From the NCBI RefSeq assembly GCF_000799715.1, contig NZ_JUHG01000014.1:124001-188000 (forward strand): DNA of 64,000 nt, in the 5' to 3' direction. A program made the translations under genes and the position numbers. Numbering within the stretch: the first letter of the stretch is position 1; every line of letters starts with the position of its first letter. Of this stretch, positions 35,282 through 45,165 are shown piece by piece. The notes under the pieces were generated by a model. The model searched no databases. It was given only the letters and a program-made list of their open reading frames with translations, and was not told the origin of the DNA. The stretch comes from Martinezella rhizogenes. Its GTDB lineage: Bacteria > Pseudomonadota > Alphaproteobacteria > Rhizobiales > Rhizobiaceae.

Positions 35282-35368
35282 TGGTGCCCAGAAGAGGACT
35301 CGAACCTCCACACCCTTTCGGGTACCAGCACCTGAAGCTGGCGCGTCTACCAATTCCGCCATCTGGGC
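35282..35368 (-). tRNA. tRNA-Leu (anticodon CAG)
   Basis: An 87-nt class II tRNA with encoded CCA. The acceptor stem GCCCAGA pairs with TCTGGGC, the D-loop has GGTAGACGC, the anticodon stem CCAGC/GCTGG encloses TTCAGGT with anticodon CAG at 35332-35334, the variable arm is long (TACCCGAAAGGGTG) as in leucine tRNAs, and the T-arm GGAGGTTCGAGTCCTC is complete. It reads CUG, the major leucine codon in this high-GC genome. Confidence 0.97.
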
Positions 35369-35460
35369 GACGGACACGCATGTAAGGGGGTGGCTCTCCG
35401 GTGTCAACAGGGTTTTTGAAGTTTTCGTGTCAATCTGGAAAAAAGCAGTTGAAGCCCGGG

Positions 35461-36891
35461 TCACGCCCGGGCTGTCGCCCAGGCGCGGATGAGGCCAAGT
35501 CCCTGTTCCAGCAAGGCCTTTGCTTCGTTTTCTCCCGCTGCTTCGACATAGCAGCGCATTTCCGGCGCATTTCCCGAGGGGCGGAAATGGATGATGCGGC
35601 CATCGGAGAGAGTGACCCGCAGCCCGTCGATATCGCTCTTCGATGCAACTCCCGCGACCGGCGCCAGGAAGCTCGCGAGATTCGCATCCGAGGCGCGCAG
35701 GTATGCCATCAGCGCAGCGCTGGTTTCGACCGGAAAATTCTCCAGCCGGTCGGCGGCGGCAAACGGCAGACGGTAGCCGCCGGCAATGGCCGAGAGCGGC
35801 TGTCTGGCGAGCGCGGCGGCGTAGAGCGTCGCAAGGATCGGAAGAAAGCCGTCGCGGGTCGGCAGGGGCTGTACCGGCTCGCCCTCGATGATGAAACGGC
35901 TGGCCGTCAGCGTGCCGCCATTTGCCTCGAAGCCCATGACATTGGTCTTGCCGGCCGCCAGCGCCTCGTCCATGCCGGCGATGACATAGGGTGAGCCGAC
36001 GCGGGTGCGGGTGACCGAATAGGAACCGGCGGCCTCGATGCCGGAATTGGAGGTAACCGGGGTCACCACGACCTCGGCGCCGAGGAAATTCGCGGCGATA
36101 AGACCGAGCAGGTCGCCGCGCAAGGGCTCGCCGGTCTCATCCGCCAGAAGCGGCCGGTCGCCGTCGCCGTCGGCGGAGACGATCGCATCCAGCTGATGCT
36201 CCGGCGCCCAGCCCTTCAGCAGGCGGATGGTCTCGGTAGAGACCGCTTCGGTATCGACGGGAATGAAGCTTTCGGAGCGACCGAGCGGCACGACGCGCGC
36301 GCCGTAATGCGCCAGCACCAGGCCCAGCAGGTCGCGCGCCACCGTGCTGTGCTGATAGACGCCGATCGTGAGCCCCTTTAGGCTGTCGGCGGGCAGCAGG
36401 GCGATATTGCGCTCGAAATACAGTGCCTCGGTCCGCGCCGAGCGATCTTCGCCGGCGCCGGGTGTCTCGTCCAGGTTCGCGTCGCCGATGTCAGCGGCTT
36501 CCGCGCTGATCGCCAGCTCGTCCTGCTTGTCGATCTCGCCGTCTGGACGGTAGAATTTGATGCCATTACGATCAGCCGGGATGTGCGAGCCGGTGATCAT
36601 CAAGGACGCGGCCCTGAGCTCCAGCCCGTAGAGCGCCAGCGCCGGCGTCGGCAGCGTGCCGCAATCGATCGGCGTGAAGCCGGCACGTTTCAGCGCGCCG
36701 ATGCAGGTCGCCGAGATCGAGGGGCTGGAATCGCGGAAATCGCGGCCGACGAGAATGATGTCGCCGGGTTGTGCGTGGCCGCTTTTCAGCAGATGGCGGG
36801 CAAAGGCCGTGGCATAGAGCGCGGATGCCCGTCCGATGAGTTCGATGGACAGGCCGCGAAGGCCGCTGGTGCCGAATTTCAAGCTGCTCAC
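35461..36891 (-). CDS. phosphohexomutase (phosphomannomutase/phosphoglucosamine mutase family)
   Basis: This 476-residue alpha-D-phosphohexomutase starts with GTG, set by AGGAG with 7-nt spacing; longer frames add 40 unrelated residues. The motifs appear in order: FGTSGLRG, the phosphoserine loop TGSHIPADRNG, metal site SADGDGDRP, sugar-binding FEANGG and phosphate-binding RPSGNAPEMR. It moves phosphate between C6 and C1 of a hexose, supplying mannose-1-P or glucose-1-P for surface glycans. The active-site serine motif reads TGSH rather than the common TASH. Which sugar it prefers cannot be decided here. Confidence 0.9.
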   Translation of the reverse strand: MSSLKFGTSGLRGLSIELIGRASALYATAFARHLLKSGHAQPGDIILVGRDFRDSSPSISATCIGALKRAGFTPIDCGTLPTPALALYGLELRAASLMITGSHIPADRNGIKFYRPDGEIDKQDELAISAEAADIGDANLDETPGAGEDRSARTEALYFERNIALLPADSLKGLTIGVYQHSTVARDLLGLVLAHYGARVVPLGRSESFIPVDTEAVSTETIRLLKGWAPEHQLDAIVSADGDGDRPLLADETGEPLRGDLLGLIAANFLGAEVVVTPVTSNSGIEAAGSYSVTRTRVGSPYVIAGMDEALAAGKTNVMGFEANGGTLTASRFIIEGEPVQPLPTRDGFLPILATLYAAALARQPLSAIAGGYRLPFAAADRLENFPVETSAALMAYLRASDANLASFLAPVAGVASKSDIDGLRVTLSDGRIIHFRPSGNAPEMRCYVEAAGENEAKALLEQGLGLIRAWATARA

Positions 36892-37076
36892 GCGCAATCT
36901 CCTCGTAATGTTTGCGTTTCTTATGAAACAAGCCGAGGAAAGGATCAACTGATGGATTGCAGCCATGTATCTGCCATGACTGCACTGGTTTTGCCTCTGG
37001 CAAGGACCCAAATATAAGGGTGAGCCGTCGAAGGATCGACGTTGCGTCGCCTAGATCAACAGCGCGGGAGCCCGTC

Positions 37077-37505
37077 ATGACTGTTTTTGGCAAGATCGCA
37101 TATGCCTGCGTTCTCAGCCTCATGTTGCTGTCGTCGCTGGATGTCGTCTATGCGGCCTCAAAAAACCCGACGATCGTCATCCCGCCGCGCGCCAATGGGT
37201 CTGTTCTCTGCGACTATCGCGGCTGTTTCGGTTTCGGGCGACAGCAATGGTATCGGCGGCCTGGCCAGGCCATTCCCAATCCGCCGCCATCTCTTGGGGA
37301 CGGAAATCGCTATGGCAATCCGAGGATCGTCATCCCTCCGCGCAATAATTATGTCCCGCCGAAAACCAATTATCGTGCGCCGGTCGACAATCGTGCCCGT
37401 CACCGGATGTGGTGCGCGGATCGCTATCGAACCTATAATCCGGGGACAAACCTCTATACCAGCCTTAATAATCGCGCCCAGGCCTGCCGTTCGCCTTTTC
37501 AGTGA
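37077..37505 (+). CDS. BA14K-family secreted protein
   Basis: This 142-residue protein starts after GGGAG with a signal peptide (residues 1-24, ending VYAAS). The mature part is rich in Pro, Asn, Arg and Tyr with two similar segments, TIVIPPRANG and RIVIPPRNNY, and ends in a BA14K-type domain (HRMWCADRYRTYNPGTN...QACRSPF). The family is named for a Brucella immunoreactive protein with lectin-like activity and is common in Rhizobiales. A canonical terminator follows. Confidence 0.82.
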   Translation: MTVFGKIAYACVLSLMLLSSLDVVYAASKNPTIVIPPRANGSVLCDYRGCFGFGRQQWYRRPGQAIPNPPPSLGDGNRYGNPRIVIPPRNNYVPPKTNYRAPVDNRARHRMWCADRYRTYNPGTNLYTSLNNRAQACRSPFQ

Positions 37506-37566
37506 TCGAGAGCGGCCGGCCGGGTGACGTCAGTATCGGTTCGTGCTCTTTTAGACCTTCCGAGAG

Positions 37567-37595
37567 GCAAGCGAAAATAAATAGCTTGCTTTTTT
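37567..37595 (+). terminator. intrinsic terminator after BA14K gene
   Basis: GCAAGC and GCTTGC form a 6-bp stem with an 11-nt A-rich loop, followed at once by six Ts. The position 62 nt after the BA14K stop fits Rho-independent termination. A separate 6-bp inverted repeat (CTTAGG/CCTAAG, 37601-37617) lies just downstream, ahead of the next small gene. Confidence 0.75.
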
Positions 37596-37662
37596 CGCGG
37601 CTTAGGCGACCCCTAAGATGTCATCGCTTCCACGAGGTCGCGAACGAAACAGGGAGCTTGAA

Positions 37663-37803
37663 ATGGCCAAGGGTCAAGTAAGAAGCAATCGCGAGACAAG
37701 AAAACCCAAGAAGGACAAATCCGTCGAAGCTCCAAAGCCGCAGCCGGGCTTTGCCGTCAAACAGGCCGGCAGCACGACGGGTTTCGGCAAGAAAGATAAA
37801 TAA
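37663..37803 (+). CDS. small basic hypothetical protein (46 residues)
   Basis: This small gene starts at MAKGQVRSNRETRK with a clear AGGGAG ribosome-binding site. The protein is highly charged, with a Lys/Arg-rich first half, a proline-rich middle (APKPQPG) and a GFGKKDK ending. It is likely disordered and could bind nucleic acid, but nothing shows this directly. It stands alone between a terminator and the convergent SelW-like gene. Confidence 0.75.
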   Translation: MAKGQVRSNRETRKPKKDKSVEAPKPQPGFAVKQAGSTTGFGKKDK

Positions 37804-37851
37804 CGAGACGGAGGCGCGCCTATCCAGGCAGCGCCTCCTCCATAAAATCGA

Positions 37852-38145
37852 TCAGCTCTCCAGCGATGCGCGGTCCGTATGGCCGAGGTCGCGGTCTGGA
37901 TCGATGATGTCGCGCACCCGCCGCTTCAGCTCCTTCGGCCCCGGAAACCCACCATCGCGCTTGCGCTCCCACAGCAGATCACCGTCGATGCGGATTTCGA
38001 AGACGCCGCCCGTGCCGGGGATCAGTGCGACTTCGCCCAGACTGTCGGTGAAGGTCTGCAACAACTCCTGCGCCATCCAGCCGGATCGCAGCAGCCAGTT
38101 GCATTGGGTGCAATAGAGAATGGTGATTCGCGGCTTGTCGCTCAT
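37852..38145 (-). CDS. SelT/SelW/SelH-family thioredoxin-like protein, cysteine form
   Basis: This 97-residue protein begins MSDKPRITILYCTQCNWLL after GAGGA. The Rdx fold is recognised from the first strand followed by CTQC, where eukaryotic SelW has CxxU; here both are cysteine. The GTGGVFEIRIDGDLLWER segment matches the second half of the family. A redox role is likely, with unknown partner. It is convergent with the small basic gene and divergent from the amidotransferase. Confidence 0.88.
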   Translation of the reverse strand: MSDKPRITILYCTQCNWLLRSGWMAQELLQTFTDSLGEVALIPGTGGVFEIRIDGDLLWERKRDGGFPGPKELKRRVRDIIDPDRDLGHTDRASLES

Positions 38146-38264
38146 CGTCGGCTTCCTCGTTGTCTGCTGACATTTAGGCTCAGCTTTGGCCGGCTGCAAG
38201 CGTCCCGCTCTTGCGCCATTGATCCGCTCATGGTCATCTTCCGCAGGATCGTCTTTCAGGAATC

Positions 38265-39005
38265 ATGGGAATGCGGGTCGCAATCGTCGAGAATATGAAA
38301 AACACACCGCTTGGCGCCCTTGGCATCGCGCTGAAGGAGGCAGGCGCGGAGCTCGAATGGTTCCGAGCATGGGACGGTGAGAGGCTTCCGCGGGATGTGA
38401 CGGCGCATGACGCGCTGGTCGTGCTTGGCGGCGAGCAGAATGCCCGCGACGACGACACCCACCCCTATCTGCCGGAGCTGGCGCAATTGATGCGCCGGTT
38501 TGAGGAAGCCGACAAGGCCGTGCTCGGCATCTGCCTCGGCAGCCAGATCCTGGCGCGCGCCTATGAGGCTGAAAACCTCATCGGTGCCGCCCGCGAATTT
38601 GGCTGGACGGCGGTCGGAGTCACCGAGGAGGGTAAGACCGATCCGCTATTGTCGGGTGTCGGCGACGACTTCACCATCTTCGAATGGCACTCCGACACGT
38701 TTACGCTGCCCGCCCGCGCCGTGCGCCTCGCCACCAACGACATCGCCCGCAATCAGGCCTACCGCATCGGCCGCGCCGCCTACGGCACGCAGTTCCATTT
38801 CGAGGCCAATGCCGCCGTGGTCGAAGGCTGGCGGAGGGATTTCAAGGAGACGATCGAGCGCATCGAGCCCAGCTGGCTGGAGCGCTATCCGGAGATCGCC
38901 GCGAAGCATGCGCCTGCCGCCGAGACGGCGGGGCTGGCGGTCGCGCGGGCGTGGGTAGGCATGATCGGCGTGGCGGTGGAGCGGCGCGAGGAGGCGACGC
39001 TTTGA
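38265..39005 (+). CDS. class I glutamine amidotransferase-like protein
   Basis: This 246-residue protein has the triad elements of a class I GATase: the nucleophilic Cys in LGICLGSQILA near residue 91, and the His and Glu in QFHFEAN near residue 180. The N-terminal VAIVENMKNTPLG fits stand-alone GMP-synthase-like GATases, including gamma-glutamyl hydrolases and PuuD relatives. It probably hydrolyses a glutamine or gamma-glutamyl amide. Two ATGs six nt apart could start it. No partner synthase is adjacent. Confidence 0.88.
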   Translation: MGMRVAIVENMKNTPLGALGIALKEAGAELEWFRAWDGERLPRDVTAHDALVVLGGEQNARDDDTHPYLPELAQLMRRFEEADKAVLGICLGSQILARAYEAENLIGAAREFGWTAVGVTEEGKTDPLLSGVGDDFTIFEWHSDTFTLPARAVRLATNDIARNQAYRIGRAAYGTQFHFEANAAVVEGWRRDFKETIERIEPSWLERYPEIAAKHAPAAETAGLAVARAWVGMIGVAVERREEATL

Positions 39006-39123
39006 CAAACGGAAGCTGCCGGAGCTGATATTGAGCGCCCGCGCGGAGAGGCCGGCTCAATGCTAAGCTGACCGGTATCAGGTCTTTGCGAAACGAGGAT
39101 CAAGAACCGGAGGAGACCAACCC

Positions 39124-39579
39124 ATGAGCCAGCCAGACCTACCCTGGGAGGGTGGATGCCGTTGCGGGCAGGTGCGGCTGAAGATCAGCGCCAGGCCGCT
39201 GCTCGTCATGGCCTGCCATTGCACCGGCTGCCAGCGCATGTCATCCAGCGCCTATTCGCTGAGCATCGCCATTCCGAGCGACGGTTTCGAGGTCACGCAA
39301 GGCGAGCCCGTCATCGGCGGGATGCGCGACGAAAAGCTGAAGCATTATTTCTGCCCAAGCTGCATGAGCTGGATGTTCACCCGCTTGGAGGGGCTCGACT
39401 GGTTCGTCAATCTGCGCCCGACCATGCTCGACGATGCCAGATGGTTCACGCCTTTCGTCGAGACCTGGACAACCGAAAAGCTGCCCTGGGCTACGACTCC
39501 GGCTAAGCATAGCTATGCGGCGCTGCCGGCCATGGAGGATTTCGAGGTGCTGACGAAGGAGTATATGGCAGAGACCTAA
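39124..39579 (+). CDS. GFA/CENP-V-family zinc protein
   Basis: This 151-residue protein has the zinc-binding cysteine pattern of the GFA family: GGCRCGQV near residue 11, CHCTGCQ near residue 32 and FCPSC near residue 78. A GGAGGAG ribosome-binding site precedes the ATG. Members bind zinc and glutathione-type adducts; most have no proven reaction. It ends 2 nt before the stop of the convergent ccdB toxin gene. Confidence 0.93.
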   Translation: MSQPDLPWEGGCRCGQVRLKISARPLLVMACHCTGCQRMSSSAYSLSIAIPSDGFEVTQGEPVIGGMRDEKLKHYFCPSCMSWMFTRLEGLDWFVNLRPTMLDDARWFTPFVETWTTEKLPWATTPAKHSYAALPAMEDFEVLTKEYMAET

Positions 39580-39581
39580 GG

Positions 39582-39881
39582 TCAGAAGCCTTGGAAAAGA
39601 AAGTCCGTTGCGGCGGTAATCTGATCTGCGTGTGAACTGAGATCGATGATCAGGTCCCCGATCTCACTTACCGGTATTGCCGCCATCAACTGCGTCGCCA
39701 TGATGTAGGGATGGCCATTGATAGTGAACCGTGGATTGAGCCGTGCCATCGGTGGAGACACATCCTCTATTGGAAGAAGTGGTGCCATCATTCGGGTACT
39801 TAGTCTGTCCAGCAGATCGGACTGAAGATCAAGAGCAAGAGCCTGACTCTGTTTAAGGCCATAGACATGGAATCGTGCCAT
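39582..39881 (-). CDS. ccdB: CcdB-like toxin
   Basis: This 99-residue protein matches the CcdB family, toxins that trap DNA gyrase. It starts MARFHVYGLK, contains RLNPRFTINGHPYIMATQLMAAI in the core and ends in DFLFQGF. The C-terminal end, which contacts gyrase in the F-plasmid protein through a Trp-Gly-Ile tail, here has Gln-Gly-Phe, so target strength may differ. The start shares one base with the antitoxin stop (TGATG). It is chromosomal, downstream of lepA. Confidence 0.88.
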   Translation of the reverse strand: MARFHVYGLKQSQALALDLQSDLLDRLSTRMMAPLLPIEDVSPPMARLNPRFTINGHPYIMATQLMAAIPVSEIGDLIIDLSSHADQITAATDFLFQGF

Positions 39882-40111
39882 CAGAACTGCCGATATTTTC
39901 CAAATGGCAGGCCATGTTTTTCAACATAAGCGTTGGCTTGCGTGATCGCCTCGGCGTTTTCTATAAGCCAAAGACGCTCGCGTTCAGTCTTGATGGCGCG
40001 GGCTATGCCGTCTTCAGCGGCACGTGAGATATTGATTTTCAGGTCGCGGGCGTCTGAAACAAGGCTTTCGTCAAGCGACAGGTTTGCGGCTTTCCGTGTA
40101 GTTTGGGCCAT
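39881..40111 (-). CDS. ccdA: CcdA-like antitoxin
   Basis: This 76-residue protein has the CcdA pattern: an N-terminal ribbon-helix-helix that binds DNA (AANLSLDESLVSDARDLKINIS) and a C-terminal tail ending GLPFGKYRQF that wraps the toxin. GAGGAG lies 7 nt before the ATG. It should repress its own operon through the repeats just upstream and neutralise CcdB. The pair has its own promoter separate from lepA. Confidence 0.9.
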   Translation of the reverse strand: MAQTTRKAANLSLDESLVSDARDLKINISRAAEDGIARAIKTERERLWLIENAEAITQANAYVEKHGLPFGKYRQF

Positions 40112-40128
40112 GGTGCGCTCCTCAGGTC

Positions 40129-40150
40129 ATGCGCAAATTATATGCGCATA
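40129..40150 (-). promoter_or_regulatory. ccdAB promoter and operator
   Basis: On the minus strand a perfect TATAAT (40142-40137) lies 26 bp before the ccdA start. It overlaps the 10-bp palindrome TATGCGCATA (40141-40150), and the 7-mer ATGCGCA occurs twice on the plus strand, at 40129 and 40142. This is the expected layout for autorepression by a ribbon-helix-helix antitoxin. A matching -35 hexamer is not obvious. Confidence 0.6.
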
Positions 40151-40170
40151 ATTCGACATTGAGAAGAGCC

Positions 40171-42003
<1,833 letters not shown>

Positions 42004-42178
42004 ATAGCAGCGCCGCCCCGCGCCGCAAAGCGGAAAAGCAGGGTTTTGTTAGGGATATCCGCGCGGCCGCGGGCATTTGTGATTGCGGTCGTCACCAGCA
42101 GCATTATTCGGCTTGATTCCATCATTGGATCCTGTATTTCTCTTATAGTGGAATCACGATGCAGGTAACGTGCAAATA

Positions 42179-42748
42179 ATGGATGACGATCTGGAAATCG
42201 CGATTGGCGTGCGCATCAAGCAGCTGCGCATTGCCCGCGGAATGACGCTGGACGAGCTGGCGAACGCCTCCGCCGTCAGCCGCGCGATGATCTCGCGCAT
42301 CGAGCGCGCCGAGGCGAGCCCGACCGCTTCGCTGCTTGCCCGGCTCTGCGCCGCACTCGGCCTGTCGCTCTCGACCTTTTTCGCCGAGGAGGAAAAGGAT
42401 GTGTCGCCCCTAGCGAGGAGCAATGACCAGCCGGTCTGGCGTGATCCCGAGACCGGCTATATCCGCCGCGCGGTTTCGCCGGCCGGCACGCAATCACCCG
42501 TCGATCTTGTCGAGGTCATCTTTCCCGCCGGCGCGCGCGTCAGCTTTCCGCCGAATGCGGCCAGCCGGGGCATGAGCCAGCATGTCTGGCTGTTCGAGGG
42601 CGAGATGGAGATGACGGTCGGCGAGACCGTGCATTGCCTCATGCCCGGCGATTGCCTGTTCATGGGCATCGGCGACGGCCATGTGTTTCACAATCCGGGC
42701 GACAGGCAGGCGCGCTATTGCGTCGTCCTCGATCGCCCCCGGTCATAA
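42179..42748 (+). CDS. XRE-family regulator with C-terminal cupin
   Basis: This 189-residue protein has an N-terminal helix-turn-helix (LRIARGMTLDELANASAVSRAMISRIE) and a C-terminal cupin from about residue 110 (VEVIFPAGARVSF...GDCLFMGIGDGHVFHNPGD). Such proteins often control amine, amino-acid or antibiotic-response genes. The start is ATG 42179; an in-frame GTG nine nt upstream is possible. It is followed 14 nt later by a GNAT acetyltransferase gene and may regulate it. Confidence 0.9.
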   Translation: MDDDLEIAIGVRIKQLRIARGMTLDELANASAVSRAMISRIERAEASPTASLLARLCAALGLSLSTFFAEEEKDVSPLARSNDQPVWRDPETGYIRRAVSPAGTQSPVDLVEVIFPAGARVSFPPNAASRGMSQHVWLFEGEMEMTVGETVHCLMPGDCLFMGIGDGHVFHNPGDRQARYCVVLDRPRS

Positions 42749-42762
42749 TCTGAGGATCTTTC

Positions 42763-43284
42763 ATGCCCGAAATTCGTCTTCTCTCCGCCTCCGATGCCCG
42801 CGCCTTCTCCGCCGATCTCTGCGAAGTGCTTGCCGATTGCGTCAATGGCGGCGCCTCGGTCGGCTTCATGCAGCCCTATGGGCTTGACGATGCCGCGCCC
42901 TATTGGCGGGGGGTGGCCGACAGCGTCGAGGCAGGCGCGACCTTGCTCTTCGTCGCCACCGTCGAGGGCAAGGTACTCGGTACTGTGCAGGTCGGCGCGG
43001 CGCAGATGCCGAACCAGCCGCATCGTGGCGATTTGAAGAAATTGCTGGTGCACCGGTCCGCTCGCGGCAAGGGCCTTGCCCGCCTGCTGATGGAAGCTGC
43101 GGAGCGCGAGGCGGCCAAACGTGGCAAGACCCTGCTGGTGCTCGACACGGCAACCGGCAGCGAGGCCGAAGCCATCTATCCCCGCCTTGGCTGGGAGCGC
43201 GCCGGCATCATCCCCGATTATGCCCTGTGGCCGCAGGGCGGCTTCTGCGACACGACCATCTTTTACAAGCGGATCGCTGCGTAA
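42763..43284 (+). CDS. GNAT-family N-acetyltransferase
   Basis: This 173-residue protein shows the GNAT fold, with the acetyl-CoA loop region LLVHRSARGKGLARLLMEAA near residue 90 and the later LVLDTATGSEAEAIYPRLGWERAG segment. It probably transfers an acetyl group to a small amine or antibiotic-like compound. It is co-directional with the XRE-cupin gene (14-nt gap) and ends 3 nt from the stop of the convergent HAD gene. Confidence 0.93.
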   Translation: MPEIRLLSASDARAFSADLCEVLADCVNGGASVGFMQPYGLDDAAPYWRGVADSVEAGATLLFVATVEGKVLGTVQVGAAQMPNQPHRGDLKKLLVHRSARGKGLARLLMEAAEREAAKRGKTLLVLDTATGSEAEAIYPRLGWERAGIIPDYALWPQGGFCDTTIFYKRIAA

Positions 43285-43287
43285 GTT

Positions 43288-43893
43288 TCAACGGGAAAAC
43301 GCGGCAAGGGCATCCTCCAATCTGGAGCCTGGTGCCCAATGCATCGCCTTCCAGCCGAATTGCCGCGCCGCTTCGATGTTGGCGGGATAATCGTCGATGA
43401 AGGCGATCTCGCTGGGGTCAATGCCGACACGCTCGGTCGCCAGCCGGAAGAATTCGGATGCCGGCTTCTGGTATCCGAACATGGCGGAATAGAAAATCCC
43501 GTCGAAATAGGAGGAGAGCCCAAGCTTGTCCATCAGATAGGCGGCGCGCCGATGCTCCTGATTGGTCGCCAGATACATCGGGATGCCTTTTGCCCGCAGC
43601 GCGGCTAGATCGGCAAGCAGCGTTTGGTCCAGCCGGGAATCGTTCTCGAACCAGTAATCGATCAATGTCGCGGCGCTAAGTCCGGGTGCGATCGTTGCCA
43701 GCACACTGGCGAGCCGGGGCTCCAGGTTCTCTCGGCCCGTGACGATGTCGCCCCAGTGGGTCTGGAAGAATTCCTTCTGGATCAGATCGCGACTAAGGCC
43801 GAGATCGCGTTCCAGATAGGTGAAAAGGTGCAGGCCATCGCTGGGCCGGCCGTGAACGAGCACGCCGTCGACGTCGACCATCAGGACTTTCAT
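43288..43893 (-). CDS. HAD-superfamily hydrolase
   Basis: This 201-residue protein begins MKVLMVDVDGVLVHG, motif I with the nucleophile Asp. Motif II is YLATNQ, and motifs III and IV are FGYQKPASEF and AFIDDYPANIEAA. The small helical cap places it among HAD-IA/YihX-type phosphatases. GGGAG lies 11 nt before the start. It is co-oriented with no neighbour, so the substrate is unknown. Confidence 0.92.
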   Translation of the reverse strand: MKVLMVDVDGVLVHGRPSDGLHLFTYLERDLGLSRDLIQKEFFQTHWGDIVTGRENLEPRLASVLATIAPGLSAATLIDYWFENDSRLDQTLLADLAALRAKGIPMYLATNQEHRRAAYLMDKLGLSSYFDGIFYSAMFGYQKPASEFFRLATERVGIDPSEIAFIDDYPANIEAARQFGWKAMHWAPGSRLEDALAAFSR

Positions 43894-44043
43894 GCCGCGC
43901 GAATCTCCCAATCGACGGAAAGGCAGGTGGAAGGTGCCGTCGTTTCCCGTCGTGTTCAAGGGCGCAGGCCGCTCTTTTTTCCTGGCCGCGATCCATGTAA
44001 GCCTTGGGGTTACCAATGAACTTCGCGGGCGAGGGGGCCGATC

Positions 44044-45069
44044 ATGCGTGTCATTTATTCGGAAGATCACAAGCTGAGGGACGCCAAGACCGAGCTGCAT
44101 GACGGCCAGCTGGTGACGCCCTTCGAAGCGCCGTTCCGCGCCGAATGGATTCTGGCAGCGGTGAAGGAAGCGGGCTTTGCCGATGTCGTGGCGCCGGAGG
44201 CGCATGGGCTGGAGACAGCCCGCAAGGTCCATGATCCCGCCTATCTCGATTTTCTGGGCGCGGTCTGGGGTCGCTGGGTCGCGGCCGGCTACAAGGGCGA
44301 GGCGATCGCTAATTCCTTTCCGGTGCGCCGCACCAGCCAGCGCGTGCCGGAAAACATCGTCGGCATGATCGGCCACTATGCCAATGCCGCCGATACCTCG
44401 ATCAGCAAGGGCTCCTATGAAGCGGCAATCGCCTCGATGCGCTGCGCGCTGACGGGCGCCGATTGGCTGCATGCCGGCCATCGCTTCGCCTTCGCGCTCT
44501 GCCGCCCGCCCGGTCATCACGCCGGCTTTGATCTTTTCGGCGGCTATTGCTTCATCAACAACGCCGCTGTCGCGGCGCAGCGGTTGCGCGATCATGGGGC
44601 GAAGAAGGTGGCTGTCCTCGATGTCGATTTCCATCATGGCAATGGCACGCAGGACATCTTCTACCGGCGCGGCGATGTCTTCACCGCTTCGCTGCACGGC
44701 GACCCCATCCACGCCTTTCCCTATTTCCTCGGCCATGCCGACGAGAAGGGTGAAGGCGAAGGGCTCGGCGCCAACCGCAATTATCCGATGCCGCGCGGCA
44801 CGCCCTGGAACGTCTGGTCGGAAGCGCTTGCCGATGCGCTCGCCCGCATCAAGGCGTTCGGCGCGGAGGCGATCGTGCTGTCGCTGGGCGTCGACACTTT
44901 CGAGCGCGACCCGATCTCCTTCTTCAAGCTGACTTCCGACGATTTTACCCGCATCGGCCAGCTTGTTGCCGGCGCCGGTCTGCCGGTGGTCACCTGCATG
45001 GAGGGCGGCTATGGCGTGCCGGAGATCGGGCTGAATGTTGCCAATGTGTTGAAGGGCCTCGAAGCCTAA
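44044..45069 (+). CDS. histone-deacetylase-family amidohydrolase, acetylpolyamine type
   Basis: This 341-residue zinc amidohydrolase has the RPPGHHAG His-His pair near residue 157, GYCFINNAA, zinc-binding DVDFHHGNGTQ near residue 196, and the second Asp in LGVDTFERDP. Its length and the N-terminal YSEDHKLRDAKTEL fit bacterial acetylpolyamine amidohydrolases, which free polyamines from N-acetyl forms. The GNAT two genes upstream could be the opposing acetylase, but nothing in the sequence links them directly. Confidence 0.92.
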   Translation: MRVIYSEDHKLRDAKTELHDGQLVTPFEAPFRAEWILAAVKEAGFADVVAPEAHGLETARKVHDPAYLDFLGAVWGRWVAAGYKGEAIANSFPVRRTSQRVPENIVGMIGHYANAADTSISKGSYEAAIASMRCALTGADWLHAGHRFAFALCRPPGHHAGFDLFGGYCFINNAAVAAQRLRDHGAKKVAVLDVDFHHGNGTQDIFYRRGDVFTASLHGDPIHAFPYFLGHADEKGEGEGLGANRNYPMPRGTPWNVWSEALADALARIKAFGAEAIVLSLGVDTFERDPISFFKLTSDDFTRIGQLVAGAGLPVVTCMEGGYGVPEIGLNVANVLKGLEA

Positions 45070-45165
45070 GATGTGCCTATCAGGGCTGCTGATCCAACCG
45101 ATTAAAAGTTTGAATTTGCGCCGCCATCGCTTGCCGTCTACAAGCCGCGCAGGATGGAGGCGACC

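Noticed and set aside
34963..35335. Short frames between the WcbI-like gene and tRNA-Leu
   Set aside because: No ribosome-binding sites, no coding character, and one overlaps the tRNA.
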